A stretch of DNA of 23,279 nucleotides from Verrucomicrobiota bacterium (GTDB lineage: Bacteria > Verrucomicrobiota > Verrucomicrobiia > Limisphaerales > UBA11358), in NCBI GenBank assembly GCA_021323835.1, contig JAJPKI010000026.1, positions 1 through 23,279 on the forward strand, read 5' to 3'. Below are positions 18,001 through 23,279 of the stretch, in pieces. Position 1 is the stretch's first letter; each line of letters begins with the position of its first letter. Position numbers and translations under genes: made by a program. The notes below the pieces were generated by a model. The model was not told the DNA's origin. It worked only from the letters and a program-made list of their open reading frames with translations, and ran no database searches.

Positions 18001-21000
18001 AAGTGAAATGCTGACATCTGACAACGGCAAATCATTTGTGGTGACAGTGCCGCTTTGGTCAATGTCATTGTAAACTGCGCCGGTGATTTTTGCCGCGCCG
18101 GTTGTCAGGCCGGTTGTGCTCGATGCTGTAGGAATCGTGTTGCCATTGCTATCCACGGCGAAATCGCTCGTGGCAGTATTGTTCGCCGGATTGTCTGCGC
18201 CGACGACTTTATTTGTCACATCAATCGTGATGGTCGCGTTCGTCGCCAGCGAGCCTGCGCCGGTGATGTCGTTCCACAATAAATCGCCCGAGCCAGTTGC
18301 ATCGGGCGCGACGGATGCGCCGACGAATTGAAAATCTGCCGCGCTAAACGTGTCTTCGAGAGGAATGCTGGTAATGGGTGTCGTGCCGGTATTTTTGACG
18401 ACGATTTGGAAGACGACGTTGCTGCCGATGTTGACGGTCACGTTGGTCGGCGTCAAAACGGTTTTGGTAACGGTCAATGCCGGATGCGTGATGACAACGG
18501 AAGCAAAACTTGTGTTGGTTATTACGTGGAAGGAAGCGGCGGACGCAAAATTGGTTGCCGATGCGCTGGAATTTGTCGCCGTGAAATTCACCGTGATATT
18601 TGTAATCAAACCGGACGGCAATGCGCCGAAGTTCGACCACGTCAACGAGCCTGCGCCAATTACGAGCGGCGTGAGACTCGCGGATTGAAATGCAAACGCA
18701 TTGACGGGGAACGTGTCGGTCACAAAAATATTCGTCAGTGTCGTGCTACCGGTGTTGACGATTTGCAAATTGAATTGGACTGTTTGCCCAACAGTCGTGG
18801 TAGTTGACGTGACGAGGGATTTCGTCATTTTAATTGAATTAACTCCTGGCGCACTTTGAATGACCGCTGTTGCTGAAGAAGTGTCGCTGGAATCATCGGG
18901 GTCGGTGTAGTTCACCGTGAGCACTGAGCCAACCGGCGCGAGCAGCGTGCCGTTGTTTGCGCCGGCGCCGAGCGTCGTGCTTGAAGAAATTCCATTTGTG
19001 AAAATGCCGGTGTTGGGCCCGGTTTCAACAAGCGTCACATTCTCGGAATCACCGCTGCTGCTCGTGATGGTTGCGGGAATCCTGTCAACCGTCGCTGCAT
19101 TTGTGTTTTGGTCCAAATCCTGAACGCTTACATAAACGATTTGATTTGCCGGATAACCATTTGTCGGAATTCCGCCAGCGGTCATGAATGTCGCCGTGCT
19201 CGGCGTGCCGAGGTCAACGAAATTTAAATTTACTGACGTTGAAGCGGTATTCGTGATGCCTTCGGTGCCTTCAATCGCGGTTCCAGAAACAGTGTAGGCG
19301 CCAACGGTCGTGCTTGTTTGCCATCGGAATTCGTAAATGCGATTTGTTCCGTCGTCGCTCACGATATTTGCTCCGTTAAGATTGGTCGCGATGTCGCCGC
19401 TCGCGCCGGGACCGTCAATGTTCAAATTCAAACTGGTAATGTCGTAAGTGCCAAACGGGTCGGTGACGGCTGCACGCGCGTAAAGCACATCACCATTGTT
19501 TGCGACGGCGACGGCATTGCCCGCAGGATAAGCGGAATCATAAATGCCGAAATTGTTGACGCTGATGACCGTGGTCGTGGGCAAAATAATTTTTGAAGGT
19601 TTTGTAGCGCTATCATAATCAATGACGAAACCAACACCGGCTTGGGCGTTGGAGATAACGAAATCAATCGCCTGTCCACTCGGAATCGTCACTGTATTGG
19701 TAAGTGCGCCGACCCAGACGAGGTTGCTATTGGCAGAATTGTAGGATGCGTTGGTCAGTGTAATCAGATTTGTCGTGCCGTAGTTTAGCTGGGCCGTGAT
19801 GGCCGGACTTGCCGGCATGGAACCGCTGGTGACAGATACAAAATTGGTGATAGCAATGACACCGCCGTTGGGAAGGCTGAAGCCCGAACTGAATACGGGT
19901 GTCTGGGTGAAAGTTGTCACATTGGTTCCCCCAACAGGCTTGATAGAAACGGAAATGGAACTCCATACCCCGCTGCCGGTCACAGTCCACAAGTTGGTGA
20001 CATTCGCCGCGCCCGGCGTAACACTGCCTGCACCGAAAGTAAGATTTCCACCGTTGATGGACGTTCCCCAAATTTTGACCTGATTGGAGCCGGTGGCTGC
20101 CGCCGCCGAACCTGACCGGGAAGTGACGAAGTTTAAAACCTGTTCACCGGCAGCTGATACAATTTTATTGGTCACCGAGGCACCTGTGCCATCAGTGTTA
20201 TTGGTCCGAGAAAATGGCGTTAACTGATCAACTCCAGTGAAAACTGTCGCTGCAGCAATGATTGACCCCTGGCTGGCGCTGAAATTAATCACGACATTCG
20301 TAGTGCCAATCGGTGGATTCAACAGCCGCCACAATTCCGAGCGGGCCATATTACCGGCATTCGCGCCGTCCCGCCACGAAGTTACGAGCGACATGGCCTG
20401 TCCGCTATAAGTCATGGTGCTGATACCGGCTGTGCCGGACGGGTCACATGAAACCGCCACGAGCAGCATACGGTTGGCCCCGCTGACCGATACGTTGGTG
20501 ATTGTAACGGAACTGCCCGAAGCGAAAGTCATTACATTGGTTGCCACGAGCGCAATCGTCCCGCTGCCGGTGCCGAGCGTCACCGATTGCGCCGTCGTGT
20601 TGTCGCCTGTCGCTACGGGATCAACACGATCCATATCTTGGTTAAGCGGGCTGACAGCGTTCGTGCTTAAATAGAGCACTTTGTTCTGGGTTGAAATTTG
20701 AATGATTGCATTGGCGGAACAAGAATTTCCATAGAGCGGATCCGTAAATGAAACTTGCAGTGAATCGCCGGCAGCTACATTTAAAATTCCATCCTGTTGT
20801 CCCAAGCCTGACAAAATACTTGATGGCAACCCGCCGACAATTGTGAATACGCCGGTGTTTGTGCCGGTTTCGGTAAATGTCACCGTTTCGCTGTCGCCGT
20901 GAGTCAGATTTTGAATAACGGCAGTTTCCGTTTGAACTGTATTTGAAGAAGTATTCGCGCCCGGGTCAGTAAGCGTGCAAAAAATTGTGCCGCCTGCGAC

Positions 21001-22911
21001 ATAAAAATTGACAGGCGAACCGCCGGAATCCGTGAATATCACGGTGCTGGAATTGGTTCCAGCCGGAACCACGTTTTGCGAGTTCAAATTATAGCCGGCA
21101 ACATTTACCGTGTTGCTGACCGAACCGGATCCGATAACTTTCGCGCGATATTTGAAAATGCTCGTGCCATCACGAAGAATAATCGGAATCGTATAGCCGT
21201 TTGGCGCGCCGAGCGGAAAACCATTTGTCGTAGTGATGCTGTCAGGAATCGAAGTGCCGTTAATCGTTGTGCTATTAGTGACGTAGATTAACGATGGTGG
21301 CGGACCGTCAATCACCACGGTATTTCCCAACGGAAGCAAGCCGCGATTATCCAACTCGACGGTGTATTCCAGCGTGTCGCCGAGACTTAATCCCGTTGGT
21401 GGCGCATCGGTGACGATGATTGAACTCTTTTTCAAAATCGGCACTGGAAACGGCAACACCGGCGTGCCCGCGTCAATGTATGGATTTCCCGGCGCGGCCA
21501 CGGTCGGGTCTTCGCCCCAAGCAGCGCTGATTAAAGTTCCGCTCAACGTGTAAAGCCGCATTCCAGTCTGGTCTTTGCTCGGGTCAAAAATCGTTTTCGA
21601 TTGTAACGCCGCCAAATCATAATTTGTATCGTAATGGTTTCCATTCGGGTCAATTAGCGGGCCCGCATGATTGCCTTTGTAATCTACATAAACGCGCGTC
21701 GCCGCCAGTGGCGTCACCCAGACGGGACTGCCATCCTGTGTGCCATCGCTGCTGCCCGGCCCCCAACCGACAACAGCTTCCGTTGTCAAACTTCCTTTCG
21801 GCAAAAGCGTGAAACCCCAGTTGTAAGATGTGTCGCTCGACGGATTCGCCGCAACGGTGCAAAGTGCCGTGAATTTCGCGCCGCCCGCGCTCGTGAAACT
21901 TGCGCCAGATTTTTGCGGCATTTGATATTGATAAACGCCGTTGGACGCCGGCACAGAAAAACTTCCGGTGCCTAAAAGATTTGTGTAATTAATCGTGATG
22001 GCGTTCGTGTTCGGATTGCAAAAATAAATATATGTCGGCTGGCCATTGGTCGAAGAACCGACCGGTGTGTAATAGCTGTCGCTCCATTCGCTCGTCGGAT
22101 AAAGCGTGAACCAATCCATCGCGTAACTGGCATTGATGTGGCCGCACATCAAATTCACCTGCACAATTTTCGTCGCCGTTACCGTCGCGCCTTTTTTGAT
22201 GCCGCCGTTGTAAAGAAATGATTCGCCTTGATTCAAAGTGAAATTCGTCGCCGTCAATGGGCCGGAACCATCCGGGTCAATTGTCACGGTTGTCCCGTTT
22301 TGCGCCGCCATCACAAACATGCCGACGTATTGAAACAAATTATTCGTCATGTCTTGTCCAACCGGACTGACGTAATTCGTGTCGTAATCAATTGTCGAAG
22401 GCACCACGACCGAGCCGCCATAAACCGAGCCGGGCGGTTGCGGCCAGCCCGCGCGCGCCACGACCAATGCTTTGTTCGCTTCGATGCGGTCGCGTCCATC
22501 ATATAAAATTTGCGACGGGTTGCGCGGAATTGTCACGTAGTTCGTCAAGGCAATCACCGTTCCGGCGGGAATTCCCACGGGGTCGTTCGTAAATCCCGGG
22601 CAAATGCCGTTCGTGTTAATGCCGTCGCCCCAAATTTTTGTCGTCGCCTGTGTGGGATGGCTTAAATCCGTTTCGTAACCGTCTTCCCAATGGTCGTAAT
22701 AAATCACCGTGCCATCCGCGCTGGCCACAATGGAAAAAATGGAATAGATATTCGTGCCTACCACGCTCGGCTGCACCGTGGAACATGCCGTTGAAATTTG
22801 TTTCTCGGGCATCGGCAGATAAAATTCCTGCACCAGGTTGATGCCATGGGCTGACAGAGCGCAAATCAGCACACCAAAACAAAATAACAAGCGTTTTAGG
22901 TTACACTTCAT
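11287..22911 (-). CDS. Giant modular surface protein (3874 aa): IgGFc-binding-like head, DUF11, SdrD-B-like and cadherin-like repeats
   Basis: The start is the ATG at 22911, with a signal peptide (MKCNLKRLLFCFGVLICALS). The modules, with approximate residues: 25-490, an IgGFc-binding-like head ('GRDRIEANKALVVARAGWP', 'VSPVGQDMTNN.FQYVGMF'); 492-620, DUF11-like; 625-740 and 1233-1354, two related modules with 'DSE.VT..ETG.NTG.FT'; 742-995, an adhesin-like domain ('NRMLLVAVS'); 1358-1595, two DUF11; 1606-1832, two SdrD-B-like modules with Ca-loop motifs (DPNADGDPSDG, DLNSNGIVDNGE); 1840-1928, one cadherin-like unit; 1928-2520, five DUF11; 2523-3160, seven cadherin-like units; 3161-3247, one variant unit; 3249-3640, three DUF11; and a C-terminal domain ending 'RYYRVLLNP'. 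It has no LPXTG and no PEP-CTERM motif. Such proteins usually act in adhesion or surface layers; the partner is unknown. The barrel gene follows 9 bp after its stop. Confidence 0.88.
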   Translation of the reverse strand: MKCNLKRLLFCFGVLICALSAHGINLVQEFYLPMPEKQISTACSTVQPSVVGTNIYSIFSIVASADGTVIYYDHWEDGYETDLSHPTQATTKIWGDGINTNGICPGFTNDPVGIPAGTVIALTNYVTIPRNPSQILYDGRDRIEANKALVVARAGWPQPPGSVYGGSVVVPSTIDYDTNYVSPVGQDMTNNLFQYVGMFVMAAQNGTTVTIDPDGSGPLTATNFTLNQGESFLYNGGIKKGATVTATKIVQVNLMCGHINASYAMDWFTLYPTSEWSDSYYTPVGSSTNGQPTYIYFCNPNTNAITINYTNLLGTGSFSVPASNGVYQYQMPQKSGASFTSAGGAKFTALCTVAANPSSDTSYNWGFTLLPKGSLTTEAVVGWGPGSSDGTQDGSPVWVTPLAATRVYVDYKGNHAGPLIDPNGNHYDTNYDLAALQSKTIFDPSKDQTGMRLYTLSGTLISAAWGEDPTVAAPGNPYIDAGTPVLPFPVPILKKSSIIVTDAPPTGLSLGDTLEYTVELDNRGLLPLGNTVVIDGPPPSLIYVTNSTTINGTSIPDSITTTNGFPLGAPNGYTIPIILRDGTSIFKYRAKVIGSGSVSNTVNVAGYNLNSQNVVPAGTNSSTVIFTDSGGSPVNFYVAGGTIFCTLTDPGANTSSNTVQTETAVIQNLTHGDSETVTFTETGTNTGVFTIVGGLPSSILSGLGQQDGILNVAAGDSLQVSFTDPLYGNSCSANAIIQISTQNKVLYLSTNAVSPLNQDMDRVDPVATGDNTTAQSVTLGTGSGTIALVATNVMTFASGSSVTITNVSVSGANRMLLVAVSCDPSGTAGISTMTYSGQAMSLVTSWRDGANAGNMARSELWRLLNPPIGTTNVVINFSASQGSIIAAATVFTGVDQLTPFSRTNNTDGTGASVTNKIVSAAGEQVLNFVTSRSGSAAAATGSNQVKIWGTSINGGNLTFGAGSVTPGAANVTNLWTVTGSGVWSSISVSIKPVGGTNVTTFTQTPVFSSGFSLPNGGVIAITNFVSVTSGSMPASPAITAQLNYGTTNLITLTNASYNSANSNLVWVGALTNTVTIPSGQAIDFVISNAQAGVGFVIDYDSATKPSKIILPTTTVISVNNFGIYDSAYPAGNAVAVANNGDVLYARAAVTDPFGTYDITSLNLNIDGPGASGDIATNLNGANIVSDDGTNRIYEFRWQTSTTVGAYTVSGTAIEGTEGITNTASTSVNLNFVDLGTPSTATFMTAGGIPTNGYPANQIVYVSVQDLDQNTNAATVDRIPATITSSSGDSENVTLVETGPNTGIFTNGISSSTTLGAGANNGTLLAPVGSVLTVNYTDPDDSSDTSSATAVIQSAPGVNSIKMTKSLVTSTTTTVGQTVQFNLQIVNTGSTTLTNIFVTDTFPVNAFAFQSASLTPLVIGAGSLTWSNFGALPSGLITNITVNFTATNSSASATNFASAASFHVITNTSFASVVITHPALTVTKTVLTPTNVTVNIGSNVVFQIVVKNTGTTPITSIPLEDTFSAADFQFVGASVAPDATGSGDLLWNDITGAGSLATNATITIDVTNKVVGADNPANNTATSDFAVDSNGNTIPTASSTTGLTTGAAKITGAVYNDIDQSGTVTTNDLPLSDVSISLYTDPNADGDPSDGTLVQLTTSDSLGHYELLNLTNGNYVVVQTPPAGYANFSPANGRASVVFTNLSTSTNNFFDYQPAITNYATSSGTVWNDLNGVGFFQAGDFGISNVTVDLIQDLNSNGIVDNGEPVVQSAITSASGTYSFAGVVPGSYIVRETDLSSYTSTGDSAPPNDNLLPMILGNGVVTNGNDFFDYFVGSPSTNTAPVAVPDNATTLENMPVTIGATSNDIPTGGFALTILSVAPTNGIASIVNGTNVLFTPANNFVGTATVGYTITNSNGGSDSAGITITISPVAKISVTKSAPATVLAVSNLIYTIVVTNAGPASASNVVASDTLPLNVNFGSASGNGNLSSGIVSWTIGTLAANSASNLTLTVTAPLTGSISNIASATSSTADTNLTDNTSAQVNTTVIPVANLAITKIAPAGILAASNFIYNISVTNSGPCDASGVVVTDSLPAGVSFVNATAGGVNNSGTVNWSLGTLTANSATNFSVTVKAPATGTFTNFAVVSSPTIDTNLLNNTNPPAITTVTPVADLAAGKSAAASVFATSNLTYNISITNFGPSSASGVVVTDTIPAGATFASASGNGANNSGVVTWSLGILAANSVTNLNLTVIAPSSGTLTNTVIVGSPTLDSNIVNNTSAPVITTVSPFADLAITKSAAAFVFATSNLIYTISVTNIGPSSASGVVVTDAIPAGAIFTNASSGGVNNSGIVSWSLGTLAANAATNLTLTVVAPTSGTLTNIATVNSPTGDPTPNNNTNAPVITTVTPISDLGIGKSGPAGVLFNTNFNYTISVTNFGPSAASSISVTDSLPTGLIFVSALPAAATNANSQVIWTNLNLTSNVKTNLTLTVISTLRTTVTNFATVGSPTFDPTPNNNTNPPVITMITNAPPIANPDNYFVAENSAGNLLSPSTNDIVQTPGGTLTIISVSATNGTATIISGTNVSFTPSVNFFGTATIGYTIIDNVGGTNSSLITVTVTNIPPIANPDHANVVENNSITLSPLTNDIVQTPGGALTIIVVNPTNGTAIISGTNILFTPATNFIGTTTVGYTITDGIGGTNSSVVTVTVANIPPIANPDNVTAPENVSVTLSPLTNDIVQTPGGTLAIISIASTNGTASILGGTNILFTPTTNFVGTTTVGYTIIDGIGGTNGSFITITVSNLPPLANPDVTSMTENTSRTINPLANDSVQTPGGILTIISVAPTNGIASIIGGTNVLFTPTTNFIGTATIGYTITDGIGGTNSSLITVTVTNRPPLANPDNATGAENISVTLSPLTNDIVQTPGGTLTIISVSPTNGTASIVGTNILFLPTTNFVGTATVGYTITDGIGGTNSSVVTVTITNIPPLANPDNYSVSENSVNDLLSPLANDSVQTPGGSLAIISIAPTNGTATISGTNVLFTPTTNFLGTATIGYTITDGIGGTNSSLITITVTNRPPIANPDNATAPENVSVTLSPLTNDIVQTPGGTLTIISVSPTNGTASIVGTNVLFTPTTNFFGTATVGYTITDGIGGTNSSVITILVVATPPTANPQSVSALENTATAITLAGSDVNSFPLTFIIVNNPTNGALSNFNTNSGAVTYTPNTNYTGADSFTFRVNNGLTNSASAAVTISILPTTDLALFKTGPTNWIAGSNLTYTITVTNLGLSAATNVVAFDQLPNGFTFVSASPTAASVIGNLVTWPTVGKLAANAKTNFSVTVVSADGGTLTNIAFATTTTIDSNTNNNNGTSTNSQVVTTVTPIADVAIFKSGNTSIQGGGTVTYIITATNSGPSTATNVIVRDTLPGTVTFQSALAGYGLSGNIVSWTNSSLAKGASSTFTVSVTAPATGSFTNVASSTSDTVDSNTNNNNGTAGGSKVTTSVVPVADVQVAVFGPTNVIAGDGFFYTVVVSNSGPSTAANISITNQLPTNIVFVSASGGGTNSNGIVTWPLLTSLAAGGSTNLIINVSPSTLGSTNLISGTGNKFDFIETNTTSIFGTLTDLASAFGTTFDPNLTNNSASSAYPNAQVQTVIVPGVFSIFLATNSYPTNVATTNTIISLGGNLFIVGTSAFNPQTQLYEEFVSVTNLTSFDVHALRLYVGGLRSGVRLYNATGTNNGVPYVEYDPPYNSPLHPFPQAGNSVTFALEFFVNDRRPFTNSLTAVAVNAPAVAPTNGTPVTILQSGFTDTRNPNNIRFLVEFTSIPGRTYTILYSDDLITWNVAVPSVVASATTTFWYDDGPPETLSKPISGSTTRYYRVLLNP
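12015..13167 (-). repeat. Three DUF11-type repeats (second array) in the giant protein
   Basis: Units of about 370-380 bp start near 13167 ('TDLALFKTGPTN'), 12794 ('IADVAIFKSGNTS') and 12424 ('VADVQVAVFGPTN'). Each carries 'G..(V/L).Y.(I/V)(V/T)..N.G.S.A.N(V/I)' and a closing 'T(L/F)TN(I/V)A' type strand. They are diverged from each other and from the five-unit array at 15350-17130. Confidence 0.75.
13435..15333 (-). repeat. Seven tandem cadherin-like (Big_9/tandem-95 type) repeats, 264-276 bp each
   Basis: In the coding direction the units begin near 15333, 15057, 14787, 14514, 14241, 13971 and 13698. Each encodes 88-92 residues with the consensus (I/L)ANPD....EN, NDIVQTPGG, LTII, PTNG.A, GTN(V/I)LF.PTTNF.GT, GYTITDGIGGTNSS and V(T/A)N.PP. 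The array is continuous, with no linker. An eighth, altered unit (TANPQSVSALEN) follows to about 13170, and an isolated unit (VAVPDNATTLEN) lies at about 17395-17130. Confidence 0.9.
15350..17130 (-). repeat. Five tandem DUF11-type repeats (first array) in the giant protein
   Basis: Units of 353-359 bp start near 17130, 16777, 16418, 16062 and 15705. Each encodes about 118 residues of the form '.(A/S)(K/N/D)(I/L)....K.A(A/P)A..', 'SN..Y.I.(V/I)TN.GP..AS', 'V(V/S).(S/D).(L/I)P', 'V.W(S/T)(L/I)G.L.AN' and 'N..(A/P)...T'. Units three and four are the most alike (both carry 'SVFATSNL' or 'FVFATSNL' and 'GPSSASGVVVTD'). DUF11 units are typical stalk modules of bacterial surface proteins and some can form internal isopeptide bonds; I did not identify the bond residues here. 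Confidence 0.85.
17420..18095 (-). other. Two SdrD-B-like (Cna-B type) modules with calcium-loop motifs
   Basis: The two modules begin 'ITGAVYNDIDQSGTVTTND' and 'SGTVWNDLNGVGFFQAGD'. They contain acidic loops, 'DPNADGDPSDG' and 'DLNSNGIVDNGE', followed by 'GHYELLNLTNGNYVVVQTPP' and 'GTYSFAGVVPGSYIVRETD'. This pattern is that of SdrD-B domains of cell-surface proteins, where such loops bind calcium and stiffen the stalk. They separate the N-terminal domains from the long DUF11 and cadherin-like stalk. Confidence 0.8.
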
Positions 22912-23103
22912 GACTTGGTTGATTTATTGATTTCTGAATCCAACAGATTCGCTACGACAGAGCGTAACGGGTGGGCAACGGATTCAGGTTGCTCTTCTAA
23001 TTACAATCATCGTTGCCAAGCCGACTTGCGTTTGCAAGCACTTTTTCACCATTGTAAAAACTATTGAAAAAATTGCACTCGCCTGCCAAAATGTGCACTT
23101 CAA
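22912..23103. promoter_or_regulatory. Divergent intergenic region between the giant gene and the XylR-like gene
   Basis: These 192 bp must hold the promoters of both the giant-protein operon (-) and the regulator (+). On the giant-gene side there is a GAATC-caaca-GATTC inverted repeat (22936-22950), which would lie in its 5' leader. On the regulator side there is a nested inverted repeat (23017-23038) and a -35/-10-like pair. I found no convincing -10 for the minus strand. Confidence 0.55.
23032..23060 (+). promoter_or_regulatory. Candidate promoter of the XylR-like gene
   Basis: TTGCAA at 23032-23037 and TAAAAA at 23055-23060 are separated by 17 nt, the ideal spacing for a sigma-70-type promoter. 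Each matches the consensus at about four of six bases. Transcription would start near 23067, about 37 nt before the ATG at 23104. Confidence 0.35.
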
Positions 23104-23279
23104 ATGGCCAGAAAACAAAAACGCGTTCTTATTGCCCTCGGCTGGTATGACTATCGGCTGCATCGCGGTATCGAAAAATTTGCGCTCGAACATAATTGGC
23201 ATCTCTCCGCAAATCTCGCGCGCGAAAAAGTCATCCCGTGGGGTTGGGAAGGCGATGGCATCCTCGCGTGGCTCGGCGC
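23104..23279 (+). CDS. XylR-like transcriptional regulator, N-terminal part (3' truncated by window)
   Basis: The first 58 residues can be read from the ATG at 23104 and the frame runs off the window. MARKQKRVLIALGWYDYRLH, then RGIEKFALEHNWHLSAN and 'WGWEGDGILAWLG', match the start of the periplasmic-binding-fold domain in XylR-type regulators: a first beta strand, a helix with RGI..(Y/F)A, and the (W)xGDGI(I/L)A strand. In this family the sugar-binding domain comes first and two AraC-type helix-turn-helix motifs come at the C-terminus, which here lies outside the window. The ligand is usually a pentose or another sugar, so it may respond to products of the neighbouring hydrolase. No Shine-Dalgarno is seen. 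It is divergent from the giant gene. Confidence 0.8.
   Translation, partial: MARKQKRVLIALGWYDYRLHRGIEKFALEHNWHLSANLAREKVIPWGWEGDGILAWLG

Overview
The window reads as chromosomal DNA of a Verrucomicrobia-type bacterium, probably near the Pedosphaera/Limisphaerales group. I infer this from three things. The first is secreted proteins that end in a '..YxIxxSxDLxxW...YYRxxxxP' module. The second is a XylR-like (periplasmic-binding-fold) sugar regulator. The third is N/T/P-rich small secreted proteins beside a DUF748/AsmA-like protein. Gene density is high, convergent genes are 2-24 bp apart, and most starts lack a clear Shine-Dalgarno sequence. I saw no tRNA, rRNA, insertion sequence, CRISPR array or phage gene, and no gene-free stretch longer than about 200 bp.

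Left part (1-6027), mixed housekeeping and envelope genes: the 3' end of a Gfo/Idh/MocA oxidoreductase (+); two tandem small secreted proteins with related N-termini (-); an MgtC-family membrane protein (-); a + strand run of a DUF2934-like small protein, a DUF748/AsmA-like envelope protein and a YihY/BrkB membrane protein, the last two overlapping by 4 bp; a 3-methyladenine DNA glycosylase with its catalytic residues intact (-); and a third small secreted G/T/N/P-rich protein (+).

Right part (6031-22911), one minus-strand block of four exported proteins in transcription order: (i) a 3874-residue modular surface protein built from an IgGFc-binding-like head, DUF11-type repeats, SdrD-B-like Ca-binding modules and tandem cadherin-like (Big_9/tandem-95 type) repeats; (ii) an outer-membrane beta-barrel protein starting 9 bp after it; (iii) a protein of about 1000 residues with a DUF7305/beta-helix-like head, four Ig-like domains and a LamG (concanavalin-like) domain; (iv) a secreted five-bladed beta-propeller glycoside hydrolase-like protein. 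The gaps are 9, about 118 and 56 bp, so one operon is plausible.

Across a 192-bp intergenic region lies the 5' end of the XylR-like regulator (+, cut by the window end). A nested inverted repeat sits on its likely -35 box. Together, a carbohydrate-sensing type of regulator, a giant adhesin, a barrel, a LamG protein and a glycosidase suggest a surface attachment and glycan-processing locus. That is inference; no part of it is proven by sequence alone. This block is the best candidate for an undescribed system here.
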